Source: Orthonyx spaldingii (taxonomy: Eukaryota > Chordata > Aves > Passeriformes > Orthonychidae). Taken from it: DNA of 64,000 bases. The notes beneath the pieces were generated by a model. It worked only from the letters and a program-made list of their open reading frames with translations, had not been told where the DNA came from and did not search any database. Location: contig VZTJ01006080.1 of assembly GCA_013397795.1 (NCBI GenBank), positions 118,276 through 182,275 on the forward strand, in the 5' to 3' direction. Position numbers and translations under genes: made by a program. Positions 11,365 to 23,099 of the stretch are shown here, one piece after another (position 1 is the first letter of the stretch; each line of letters begins with the position of its first letter).

Positions 11365-14300
11365 TATACCCCTAGATGCAAGACTCAAAACACAGTCATA
11401 ACTGACTTTATCTATTTATCCTTATACACCTAGGACCATTTTGGGGGAACCCCATCTTCTGCTCAGCCTGGAAGGTATAAAGAGAGACCAACTCTCATTC
11501 CTGTAACATGTGTCATTGCCAAAACCACTGATGCTCACAAAACCACTACTTTTAACACCATTCCATTCCCTTCCTTCTCTACCTCCACTTTACATCATTA
11601 TCATTTGCCTTCTCCTCTCCCACTGAAAGTCCAGCTCTGTCTGAGGTAACTCATACTCGTCAAACACGAATATAAGGTGCATACATTAAATGCAGAGCTT
11701 TGCACAACTTCCAGAATAACAGCTACATCCTCCCAGCACCTCAGCAGTTGTTTGCAAGCTGTCACTGCTCAAATGTTCACCCATTGTTTACAGCAAACTG
11801 ATAAAACAGGGCATGAACTGCTTCTGCTACACTGATGCAGAGGGAGAGAGAAGTCCTGAAAATTGGTTTCCAATTTCCACCTGTCACTCACGTGAACTTA
11901 AATACTTGCATTACGTGCTGTGCTTAACAACTTATCAACAAAACCTTACAGCAGAAGAGCTGTTTGAAGGCTTAAAAGCAAATAATTTAAAAAACTACCA
12001 GTCTTGAATCACTGATGGCTTGAACAAAACTTTGAATCTCTCACTGAGGCCCTTAAGGCTTAAAAAAACCTCAAAAGGTGCAATTACTGCCAAGAATGCC
12101 TTAACTAATACTTCTCAGTAATCTCAGTTTACTTTTCTGACATGATGCAGAGACCGAGGAAGTTTTACTTCCTCTTTCTGTCATAATCACAGGTAGATGA
12201 AATCAAAACTGTAAGAGACAAGGGTAAATTAGGATTGAGAAGACCAGTGTACTAAGGAAGGCCAAGGCTGGAAGTCCGAACATCCCAGCAAGGTGGTCAG
12301 AGAACACCAGACTCCTCTGGTACCCAAGCTGGAAAGAAACCTAAAATGGACCTGATGCTTGGCAGCCAGGCTGTTGAACACTTTGCCACTGAATACCTGT
12401 AAATAAACAAAACCCAAAAGAGCTGCACAACTTGGATAGGCACATTGAAGTATTCATTTAATGCAGAAAAAACTTGGAAGTTCCAGGACATGACATTGTT
12501 GAGGAGAATGAAGTAAATGGACATGTCTGGTTTGAGCCATGAAGTAGACACTTCACGCATCTGGCTTGAGGGCAAAGGGCGTGGACAAAGGGCTTATAAG
12601 AGAATGGAGGAGATGACAAGGGACAAAGCACCACATAAAAAAACCCCACGCTGGCCTGATATCTGGGAGGACTTGGATATCCTGATCGTCTTCATTCTTC
12701 TCTGCTCATGAAGCCATTCAATGCCAATCAAAACCCATACAGGCATTGATACTACCATTTCACTGGGGCACAGGATGCACAAATCTCAAAATATGCTCTT
12801 CTGTCCTGTGATTTGATATGAGCTTTACTTGAAAAAGTGCTTTCACTGTGCTCTCTCAGTTCTTATTAGCAAACCAGTGACTGTCTGACTCATTCATCTC
12901 TTCTTGCAAAACTAGGTAGATTTTATTCCTGATTTCTATTTCCCTTGTTGAATGCTTTATAATAGAGACAAATAAATAAACTTTCCCTTTTGATATATTT
13001 TTTAAATTAGCTGCATCACTGACTGGCTTCTGCTGAAGTTCATCATGCTAAAGGAATTCTACAAGCAATAATAGTCGGAATTTTGCTATGGCTATCCACT
13101 CCTAGTTTGAATAACAAAGAAGAGGAATGGCAATTTTAAAATTATTGGGTTTTTGTTGTTTCAATACACAGTAATATTTTTAAAAGATCATTCCACCTCA
13201 CATCATTGCAAACATCTAGTGCGCTCTCCATGCACTCCATGGTAAAATTTAGTATGAGACCTGTGTAATGGGATTTAAAGCTGAACAGCTTTTTTTGCTA
13301 GCCCTCTATACCAGGGCAAACATCTCAGAACCAGAAATCAGCATGATCTCAGCAGGAATTTTGAAACCAGAAAATACATATCAAAAGAATAATGAAAAGT
13401 AGCCTCCTACTCAACAAATCATTCTGTTCTTTTGAAAATTACTGGTTTTTGAAGTCCTCCTGTCTTTGGAAGTCACACTGCTCACACTTAGGAGCCAATT
13501 TTCCTGCCCCATAAGAGGAATAATGCAACCAAGTATCTGCTCTCTGGTGAGTTCATTTTAGATCTGTGAAACCATTTCATTGAGTTATTCAGCCAAGAAC
13601 CCCATGAATAACTTGGGACCAGATTAAGTCATCTTTTATGACTGTGAGATACATCCATCAGACCAAGTCTCTGACAGCAGCAGATATTGTCTCTACTGTA
13701 TAAATGAAGCCAAGGGAGTGATTCCTCTTAAGATAAATGAAGCCTTACCATTATAACAGGATGGCAACATTAAGAAAGTGTTATGAAGATGTTAGTTTCC
13801 CAGGAAGAAATGACTGAAGGAGACAGGGTTGTATGTTAGCCAAGGTGATGTCTGGTAAGCAAATGAAGACTTAAAGAAAGAAAACCAAAAACAGTCTGTC
13901 CTAAAACACTAATCAAGTAGCTATTTCTAGTATCAGAAATGAACTTTTAAAAATACTTAGGGAAGAAAAATACAAATTTTGTCAGAAATTTCCCTGCTGC
14001 TAATGCTGAAGTCTATAGTGAAAAGACCAGTCCCTGTACGTGTGTCAACATCACTACTGCCATCCTGTCCTGAGGAAAGCAACACATTCTCCACTTTGGC
14101 TGTCACTCTCTCTTTGCAGTGCTGCATGAGGCAGCTGAGACAAGGCAGGAGGTGCTGTCCTAGGAGGGCACAGACATTGTGGACATTCAGCTGCTGCCAG
14201 GGGCGTGGCAACCAGCAACATAATCGTTCCAAAGTAAACACCCCTCACAGTTCAACAGGATGATGTGGGTGTTGATGGTGCCCTGGACATGGGTGAGTAA

Positions 14301-14430
14301 TATAGAACTCAGTCACGTGCTGAGCAACATATTCCAACTTTTGGCCTATCTCCAGATCACCAGGGATGTATTAACACCCATGCCTAATTTGACTTTGTCT
14401 AACCCGAGATGGAATACACTTTATGTCAAC
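11365..14430. other. Non-coding single-copy stretch
   Basis: No exon or repeat family is recognised. A 64-codon frame at 11813-12007 and a 92-codon minus-strand frame at 12297-12575 resemble no known protein. Confidence 0.5.
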
Positions 14431-14930
14431 TATTAATTAAAACTATCGATAGTAATTATTCTCAAACATCAGTTATCTGATAATTAGATTATTTTTGAAC
14501 ACTGAAAGAATGCTTATAGGGCTGCTGGGCTGTAAGACATTATAGAATCAGCTCCTTCTTGAAATGGATTAATTGATGTCATAAGAGATTTGTTTTTCCT
14601 TTAAGCACCCCACTGGTGTTGATTCCGAAGACATGAGGATTTGATTGGATAAATGACTGCAGATTAATTGCAGGCCATTATGTACTGGAAAATACAGACT
14701 GCCATGCCAGGAGATGCAGAGCTACTGGTATTGAAAAAATGTCAGCAAGTTTCTTTACCATTTCCTTGACCCAAATATCCTTATTCAGAGAACAAAGACA
14801 GTGGGAGGGCAATGAGGTCGACGATAATTACTCTTTTTTTTTGCCATTCCAGTCAGGGTCTCTTTCTGTTGCATTTTGTTGAGACTGACATTAATATTTC
14901 TTCATGCAAATAACTGATTAATTACTCCCA
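14431..14930. promoter_or_regulatory. Candidate developmental enhancer (homeodomain/POU motif cluster)
   Basis: This AT-rich, repeat-free stretch has many ATTA/TAAT cores: TATTAATTAA (14431), AGTAATTATT (14451), TAATTAGATT (14481), GGATTAATTGATG (14566), AGATTAATTG (14661) and TGATTAATTA (14915). It also has a perfect POU octamer, ATGCAAAT (14904-14911). Homeodomain and POU factors are known to bind such cores, and such clusters are common in vertebrate conserved non-coding elements. AT-rich DNA yields these words by chance, so this is inference until conservation is tested. Confidence 0.3.
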
Positions 14931-16714
14931 TGGTGATTAGAAGTGAGGTCTGATATCATGCTTAGGCAACAATATTTCTAGGGGTTTTATAAACAAATAG
15001 AGTGTCTCAATCTTCTATTTCAAGAGCTGTTAGAGTGGCAGGAAAATCTGCCTTTGGTGGTCCTTTTTCCGTAGGGACAAATGCAGTCACTTCCTGAGGC
15101 ACCACAGGCAACACTGAATAAATGCAATGCACCCAGTTCACACCACTGCTGCTCTGTGGAACACCAGCTGTGCTTCCCCTTAAGGGGACTGCTGAATCCA
15201 AAGGAGAGAGCAGCAGAGGGGCTGGGGGAGACAATTTTGGTCACCAAATCTAGCAGACAGTTTCGAAATTGAACTCTGGATAAATAAAATTACTCAAAAA
15301 TCCTGCAAACCACAAAGAGACAAAATAGTGATACAAAGCAAATAAAATATTTCAGTATATCTGAAATGACACCCTGTTTTCCTTGTGTTAGCAAGAAAAA
15401 TATTTTATGGATTTGGTTAACTCAAAATTATTTTCTTGTCAGCTCCTAGTTATTTCCATCCCTGAACCACAAACTCATGAAATTTTCTCTAAAAATCCAA
15501 ATAATGAACACAGATATACACACAAACAGAATTAGCAGATATAGGCGTCCTTCACTAAATGCTTAATTTGTTTTCCTACTTCAAACTCCACATCCCTTCT
15601 CTAGATTCCACAGTCAAAAGTTGAATCTACTCTGTCAAATTCATCGCACTAATACAATACAGAAAAACAGATAAACCCTTGCACTCTCAACTGGAAATAA
15701 CGAAAATAAATGACCCCCACTAATACTATTGAAAGTAGCATATAATTTTATGTTTGCAGTTTTATGTAAACATAAAACAAGGCCTCCAAAAACCAGCCCT
15801 GCAGAAAAAATTGATTTAAAAAAAAAATTGTATGCTTAATACTTCTGCTCAACGTTTTGGGCCAAAACCTTTCAAATCTGAGCAATTTCTGGCAGAAATC
15901 TGTATGTTGCAGAATTTTATTTTGCTATGGAAACTGCTTGAATAAGAAAAACAAAGCCACACACCAACCAATTTCTAGTCAAAATTTCCTCCTCTTTCCT
16001 GCAAATCATACAAGTCCTTGAAGAGCTTCACTTTTAAGATCATCTCTTGCAGCACGGGCACAGCTTTTCTTGCTGAACACCTGTGAATTAGCAACATTCT
16101 GCAACTGCCTTGCATAACCCGTGAGCGGACGCCAGCGGTGCACAGCCAGCTCACCCAGCCTTGAGAGCCGAGCCCTCCGACAGCCCACGGGCTGCACAGG
16201 TGCTGTCTCTGACGTGGATTCCACCTCCTCTGGGACGGGCAGCAGGGCAGATTTACGCGGCCTTCAGCCACCTCAGCGTTGCTGTTACAGCTTATCCGCA
16301 AAGCTCAAACTGAGTATCACCAAACCCCTCACCTCCTTTCCCTGCAGAGCTGCCGCTGTCCTTACCTAACCTCAGGTACCTGAACGTTTCCGAGCGGTTT
16401 CTCAGAGGTTTGGATCACTGGCTGCATGCACTGGGGCATGCAGGAGGGCAGCAGCAGATGCACAGTGTGTGACAGCCCCACATAAACCATGGCTTCTCTC
16501 CGTTCGCTGCTGTAGCAGTGCCTGAAATGATTATGTACAAATGATTTGTCTTTTGTGTTTTTGGCAGCCTTACAGCAGTAGTGTGGTGGCCACAACCCAT
16601 GACCCACCTCTGGTTTTCCCAAAACCACAGGCTGTGCCAAAGGGCTGCCCTCTGCCTGATGTTTGTCAGCACAGAAAACTAACGTGCAACCATGAAGCCA
16701 GGACACCACTTAAC
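14931..16714. other. Non-coding stretch with a moderately GC/CpG-rich patch at 16.1-16.4 kb
   Basis: Most of the interval is AT-rich and featureless. From about 16120 to 16400 the sequence becomes GC-richer with many CpG dinucleotides. On the plus strand there is a strong acceptor-like tract ending in CCTGCAG at 16347. On the minus strand there is a good donor match (GTTAG|GTAAGG, boundary 16365/16366). No encoded protein is recognised, so exon status is unproven. Confidence 0.35.
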
Positions 16715-16772
16715 TGCTGGAATGAATGATCTTATAGGTCTTTTCCAGCCTAAATGGCTTTATGATTCTATG
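16715..16772 (+). mobile_element. CR1 LINE 3' tail, plus orientation
   Basis: Only the last ~58 bp are present: GAATGATCTTATAGGTCTTT, CCAGCCTAAATGGC and TTATGATTCTATG. This is the standard CR1 3' terminus. The copy is severely 5'-truncated. Confidence 0.85.
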
Positions 16773-18479
16773 TCTGCATTCAGAGTACATTGCCTGTGCA
16801 GCCAGCAAATAGTAGGGTCCCAGTGAAAGCCTCAGGAAGCTGGGTATTTCTTGAATGGCACTTTATTTTTCTGGTGTTTGATTTGCTCAAAGACACTACC
16901 TGCTTGTGATGGCTTTCATGACTGGCAGATTGTGTTACATCTCCTCACGTCTTTCCAAGTAACATACACTGTATTCTCAAGATAACTGAGAACAATTTGT
17001 GTGAGTGATGCAAGGATGTGAAACCTTCATCAGTTTGTGGCTCACATTTACACTGTGGAGAACTGAAAATCCCTTGACTCAGCCCAGTGTTAGAAGTATA
17101 ACGCTGGAGATGGGTTTCTTCTGCCTGATCTGGTCCTGCTTTTAAGAAGCATACCCACCATCACCATGTATTTTTTAAGGTGGAGCCCACTCTACCAGCA
17201 AATCAAATCCCTGAATACTCCAGTTGCTACAATGATCCAGTAACAAGTAATTTTTCACACCCAGTTCTTTAAAATCTGTTCCACTTTTCACCATGGTGGA
17301 TTACAACCAGTGGTTCTGCAATCCATCAAGGGTTGGAGCTACTTGACAACTCCCTAAGTCACTCCAAAGTGATGTGCGCACACTCCTGTTCAAGACACGT
17401 GTGTTTTCCCTGCTGATCAACAGCATTGCCAGCATGGTGACTGGCAAGACACTTCCTCAGGTGTCTCCACCAAAAGCACTGTTTTGCTCAGAGTAATCTG
17501 TGGGCACGGTCCTTACAAAAAAACAAAAGACATTTGGGGACACTTTGCTCCTAATGGCATTTGGGGACAGTCCACTGGTGATGTTACCTGTCAGCCCTGT
17601 ATTTTGTAGGCTGCCCTGCTCTTGTCCTGCTTGCCCTCAGGTCTGCTTGCTGGCCATTGCACATCACGAGGTAGGAGAGCTTTAGCAGAGGAGACCATGA
17701 GCTTGCACAGCAGGCTGGCTCTGTGAGAGGCAAGACTCCTTCACAAGACTCTGTAAACTGTAAATTGTTCTTCTGGCTTCATTTACCCAAATACAGCACT
17801 GCCATCACAACAGTGTTATTCTGACAGGTTAATGAGTGTGTTTCATTGGTATTACAAGCAAGCTTTGAGCACAAAATAGAGTGATTTAGGTGTTCTAGAG
17901 AAGAAAAGACATCCTTTTACAACTACTCTTCATTTTTCCAATACTTTGCCTTTCTCCCATAAATTATTCTCATGGGATGCTCCAAAATTCCCAGCTGCAT
18001 TATACGAAGTTATATATTTTCAAGTTTCTTGCAAAATATCTCAGTTAATTAAAAACAAATAGCTTAGTTTCTCTTCAGTTCATGTTTCTAAATGTGCCCC
18101 TCCATGGACAAGGGATGGAACAAAGTCTGGAACAAGCAGAAAAATAAGTTACCATGGAAGAGCTACCAGCAATTACTCAGCAAATACAATAAATTATTGT
18201 ATATGTGGAAATTAAATGTACTTCATTTTGTTGTCACTGAGTATTTTACAAGCGTGGGTGACAGAAGCACAGAACAGAATACGAATGTGATACAACTGCC
18301 TCTTGCAGTGTGTGTGTTTCCATCGAAGCTGGATTTTTTTTTCTCCTCCTCTCCTTTTGATAGATTTAAACTGATGCATGGTGAAGCAGGACTCTGAATT
18401 AACTGGAACCTCAGTTAAGCAGTAAAACACAGCAGCACAAGCATCTGTGGAAATTTCACACCGCAATCTCATGCTCCTG
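16773..18479. other. Non-coding single-copy stretch
   Basis: No exon or repeat family is recognised. A 12-bp word CATTTGGGGACA is repeated at about 17529 and 17559. Confidence 0.5.
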
Positions 18480-18516
18480 TTACTCAAGTTACTCAAGAGA
18501 GTTACTCAAGAGAGTG
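18480..18516. repeat. Short tandem repeat of TTACTCAAG(AGAG)
   Basis: Three head-to-tail copies of TTACTCAAG are visible, the last two carrying an extra AGAG. It is a small slippage array. Confidence 0.75.
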
Positions 18517-18657
18517 CCTCTTCTGAGAGGGTCCAACCCTCAGCTTCTCTGGAAACCTGTTAGCTTTGACAACCTCTAAGAGGCATTCAGGTCCACTCAC
18601 ATGAGACTCTGCCAGGGCCAACCAGGCACAAGATTCAGACATGTTTCTGAGAGAAAC

Positions 18658-18728
18658 TTATATACATATATATATACATACACATATATACATAATATAC
18701 ATATATATATACATATATATACATATGT
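18658..18728. repeat. (TA)n/(CATA)n microsatellite
   Basis: Alternating TATA and CATA steps run for about 70 bp with interruptions. Confidence 0.9.
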
Positions 18729-19760
18729 AAAAACTTATAGTCTTCAGACAGGAATGAAGCTTGATTTTGCAATTGTGCAGAGTTCAATTTCAAAATCAGC
18801 TCCACCTATTGAGATTGTAACAGTGGCTCTTAGAGCATTAAGAGAGCTGGTGTCTCACAGGCACTTGCTATGATTTCTGTAAAACCTCTTTGCCTTCAAT
18901 GGCAAGAGCCATTAATTATAAATGTTGCTCTCCACTGGATAACTTTTCTGAGCAAAGGATCAGCCTTCCACTTGCTAGAGCACAACACAGAGAAAATAAA
19001 GTCAAAGAAGGCATGTACTGTCAAAGCTATTTAAAACAAATGGGTTAAAGGAGTAGAGGATGTGTGGCAGTGTGGCAAGGTAACCACCCTGTACAGTCAT
19101 GAATAACACAGACACCCTCAAAGCAAGAAAAGCACAAATCTTACTTCAAAACCAAAGGATATCCAAGCCCCATAGCTAACCTTAAACCTCTATCTAGCAG
19201 ACACAATTCTGTTATTTGGCAATGAGTGGCATGACTTTACAGTTTATGCTGGTCCTCAGATCCCTGGAGGAGATGTTAAATCAATGATCAGCACATTTCT
19301 ACACATGAATCTGCCTTGAAGCTAATTCTTGTTCTGGTTAAGATACGAGAATTACACAGCACAAATCCTTCAGGAAAACAGATCGAAATACTCTCTTCTA
19401 TATATAAACCCATTCTGTCCCCCCTCCTCCACCTGTGGCCACCCCTTTCCTATTAATTATGTCCTCGATCACTCCCATACAACCTTCACTATAACCAGCA
19501 AGTATGGCAGCTCCACAACACATTCCAGATGCTGTTACGGGATGTCCTGTACCCTGCAATAATGAAGTTCGACCCTTTAGAAATAAAATATAGAAAACCC
19601 ACTTGGGTAAGGGAAGTTATCTTGTACTTCAAGAGGTTGGACAGACATTGTTCCACTCAATTACTATGGTAAAAAGTAGTGCAACAAGTCAACTATATGA
19701 ATGATGGTACCCTCCATTCCCTAGGACTGTGTGGAATTATCCCCATCACTGCTACATGCG
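18729..19760. other. Non-coding single-copy stretch
   Basis: No exon, RNA gene or repeat family was recognised. Confidence 0.5.
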
Positions 19761-20043
19761 AATCACAGAATCAGAGGGCTGGAACAAACCTTTAAACACC
19801 ATCTACTTGCAACCCCTCTGCCATGAGAAGGGACACCTTCCACTAGACCAGGTTGCTCAGTGGCCTTGAACTGGCCTTGAACTTCCAGGGATGAGGCATC
19901 CACAACTCTGGGAAACCTATTCCAGTGCCTCCCCAATCTCAGAGTAAAGATTTGTTTCTTCCAAAATCTAATTAAACCTCGCCTGTTTCAGTCTGAAGCC
20001 ATTCTCCCTTGTCCTGTCACTACATGCTCTTGTAAAGACATCT
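19761..20043 (-). mobile_element. CR1 LINE 3' part, minus orientation
   Basis: Read on the plus strand, the copy starts with the inverted tail (AATCACAGAATCAG). It continues through GGACACCTTCCACTAGACCA, CTTCCAGGGATGAGGCATCC and CCCTTGTCCTGTCACTACAT, a clear reverse-oriented CR1. A short internal duplication (GGCCTTGAACT twice) is present near 19863-19883. The 5' truncation lies near 20043. Confidence 0.93.
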
Positions 20044-20619
20044 GATTGTTTACAACACAGGCCAGCTATTCAGATCTGTTTTGACAGGTACAGGCTACCA
20101 ATAAAGCACATTTTCCAAAAAGATAGAAAACAGGTGAATGTTGACCCCATGTCTAACAAACCAGATAATGGTAAGTTAGAGTAGAGAGCAGAAGACAGAT
20201 TCTGTAACTCATCCTTTTCAGCCCCATGTCCATCCAACAGATGTTGATGGTAGCACAATTTTAACAAAAGCATGAGATTTTCAAAATCAGGACATGCATC
20301 ATGAACAACAATGCCATTCACAATGGGTCTCTCAGCTGCTGCCAAGCAAGCATTTCTGAAAAGCATCACTGAAAAGCAAGTTTCACTCTGGGTATGCAAA
20401 CCTAGCAAACAACACCTAAAAAGGGAAGAGGGGACATGTGAGCAAGTTGCAGCACCAACTTTGCACACCAATAGCAATAAACATGCTGATTATTATTTTT
20501 GCGTTTATGTCCCATCCAAACATCTACCTATTAAAAACTCCAAGAGCTTTAGGTGTTCTTCAGAAAACAATTGGGTTTGCAAATTAGTGTTGGCTCTCAG
20601 TGTTTTCAGTGGTCAGAAT
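20044..20619. other. Non-coding stretch with a long minus-strand frame
   Basis: A 135-codon minus-strand frame (20477-20070) is preceded by a pyrimidine-rich tract ending in TTTTTAG. I recognise no domain in its translation, and frames of this length are expected by chance in 64 kb. It is not called as a gene. Confidence 0.4.
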
Positions 20620-20665
20620 AAAAACAAAGCAAAACAAAACAAAACAAAATAAAACAAAAAAAACC
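20620..20665. repeat. (AAAAC)n simple repeat
   Basis: About eight AAAAC-type pentamers run head to tail, followed by further A-rich sequence to about 20691. Confidence 0.9.
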
Positions 20666-20691
20666 ACTTAAATAAAAAAAAAGCCCCTGAA

Positions 20692-23099
20692 AGGTATAGG
20701 TCTAAGTCTGAAGAATTCAAAGTAACATCAAGCCAGGCTAGCTGAAGAGCATGGAATTCCTCCAGAGCTGGGAAATCAAGGCACAGAACATAACTGACAC
20801 CCAGGCAGAGCCAGAGCAGACACCATGCAGCAAGTTCTGGAGAACTGGCCTCCCAGCAGCCAAACAGAGAACACAACTGAACTGGTTTAACTCACATGGG
20901 AATCTCACCTGGGGAGCAACGGTCTAAAAACACAGCAAAGATTTCAGAAGAAGTCATAATCTGGGGTGTCCTCACTTACTCACTTCCCAACAAATAAGCA
21001 TTCTGGTTTCAGTCACTCAGAACAAGGTGGAGCAGCTGATTTCACCCTTGGGTGAAAACTAGTGGAGAATTGACCATATATCACAGACTGGCTGGGCACA
21101 AACCAGAAGACAGAGAAAAGACAGGCTTGTAAGCCTTCTGGCATTAGCACTACAGAATGTATCTTTGTTCTACCATTATTTTCAGGAAACAAGGATGGGG
21201 AAAAATAATCTTCAAGGCAGATCTTACTCTTGAAGAGTCACTAACTAAAAAAGTTTCTTTTACCATAACTTCACCCAGTACACATAAGACAGCATTAGTG
21301 GATTAAAGAAATGTTTCTTTTAAGCATTGATCATAGGTAGCTGTTTTCCATTAGAGAAGCTTGCATATCTTGAGGGTCTAGTGCCACAATAGGTGACAAT
21401 TCCACAATAAAATCCCCAAGTCATACTCACAATAGTTCCTTGTGAGCACAATTGGAAAAACGCGTCCTCCAGCTGTTGTATTATCTACACAACTGCAAGA
21501 TATTTGTGGCTGCAGAAAGCATTAAGAAGAAAAATTAGAGCATGAGCAAGTAGGCCAATCAGCTCAACATACTATCTGATGGAAGTAATAATTACAAGAA
21601 TGCTTGCCAGTTTTAAAAAACCCACCAACAACAAAGTACAATGGTAGGTAGACTCTTACCATTGAACAAAGAGGCAGGGAAGAGTGAGCAAGGAAAAAAA
21701 GTTCAAAGTTTTACATGAAGACCAAAGCTGTCAAAGAAAATTTAGGTACAGTACTAAAAAAATTAAAAATCAACTGAAATTTCAAAAATCTCCTTCGTCT
21801 GCTACTGAACTCTCTCAATCCAGACAAAATGTCTCCAATTACAAACCAAGCAAAGGTTCTGTAACTGAGCAGATGTGACTACATGACTGAGGAACTAAGG
21901 ATGGGGTTCTCCACTAGCTCCTTTTCTCCTCTGATGTCTCATCAACCAGAGAAAAAAATTAAAAATTATTATCTTTATTGTGTGTTGAAACAGGTTAATA
22001 AGCACCAACAATCAGCACAATTCTGACCAGGTTTTTGTAGTAATTCTGCATATGCTGAAACAAGTTCACATCCACCATCAAAGGAGAAATGCCACTTGAT
22101 ATCATCCTTGCTGATACACATTGGTTTAGTTATCTTTTTCAGCATCACTGGTGTTCCACCCAGAGTGGGCATAAGTCAACATTGAAATATGCCATGTGAG
22201 AGCCAGCAATGAAAGTTGGAGGAATGGAAGGAATACAAATAAATAAGGGAAGGTAGTAAGGAGCTGTTGTCATAGCTCCCAGTGCTTGACGGATCCTCAG
22301 CTGATGTAAATTTTGTCCTTTTTCCTCCCGTGTCAGGCGTTGCAAGGAGATTCTCTTTCTGTACAGTACATTCAAAGTTACCTGTGGACAAATTCATAAA
22401 GGACTTCCCCATAGGTCTTAACAGCCTTTATTTTTAGAAACAGCCAACCCAAAACTCAGACCTGAGAGCAGCAGAGATGATTTAAAAGAGAGGGAGGTCC
22501 ACAGCAATGTCCTCAGATTAAAAGGGATCCTGAAATTCAAAGGCTGAGGGGAATCACACCAAGTCGCCTCAGCCTCAGAGGTAACCCCTTCTGCAGTAAC
22601 TCCTATGGAAACCTTCCTTCCCAAATCAAGCACAAAACCCCCTTTGTACAAAACCAGGAGGTTTTGAAAAAACCTCCGTCTTATGCCCAAGTAGAAACAG
22701 GCAGAAATCTGTGCACAAAGCCATGATCTCTGTTTTTTTTCTCACCGTACCCACCTCATTTGCAGCAGGGGGGATGTCTGCTGGAGTCCCTGCTCTGCCC
22801 CATGTGTCTTCACGCCCCACAAAAGACCGCACCGCATGCAGGACCAGCGCCGTTACTCTGACACATTTAATTCTCAAGCACTCATCCAGGAGCCAGAGAA
22901 CTACTGTACAACATTAGAGCTTGGAAATCTCATCTCTCTACCTGCAAAGCTGTCAATGACAGCTGATCACAACGCCTGCATTTCTCTCCTTTCCCTACCA
23001 CGGAGGTTTTCCGGAGATGCAAAAACACCCCGTGTCAGGGGTCTCTCAAAGCATCCAAACCTGACAGGGACATGGCACACGTTGACATTTTAGCATCTC
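20692..23099. other. Non-coding stretch flanking the CpG island
   Basis: No named gene is found. On the minus strand, 22412-21975 is open except for one TGA at about 22178-22176, and it ends at an AATAAA signal. This is described in the findings. No SINE or CR1 copy is seen here. Confidence 0.4.

Noticed and set aside
20070..20477. 135-codon minus-strand frame with a pyrimidine tract and AG upstream
   Set aside because: No family resemblance. A frame of this size is expected by chance in a window this long, and no donor or partner exon is evident.
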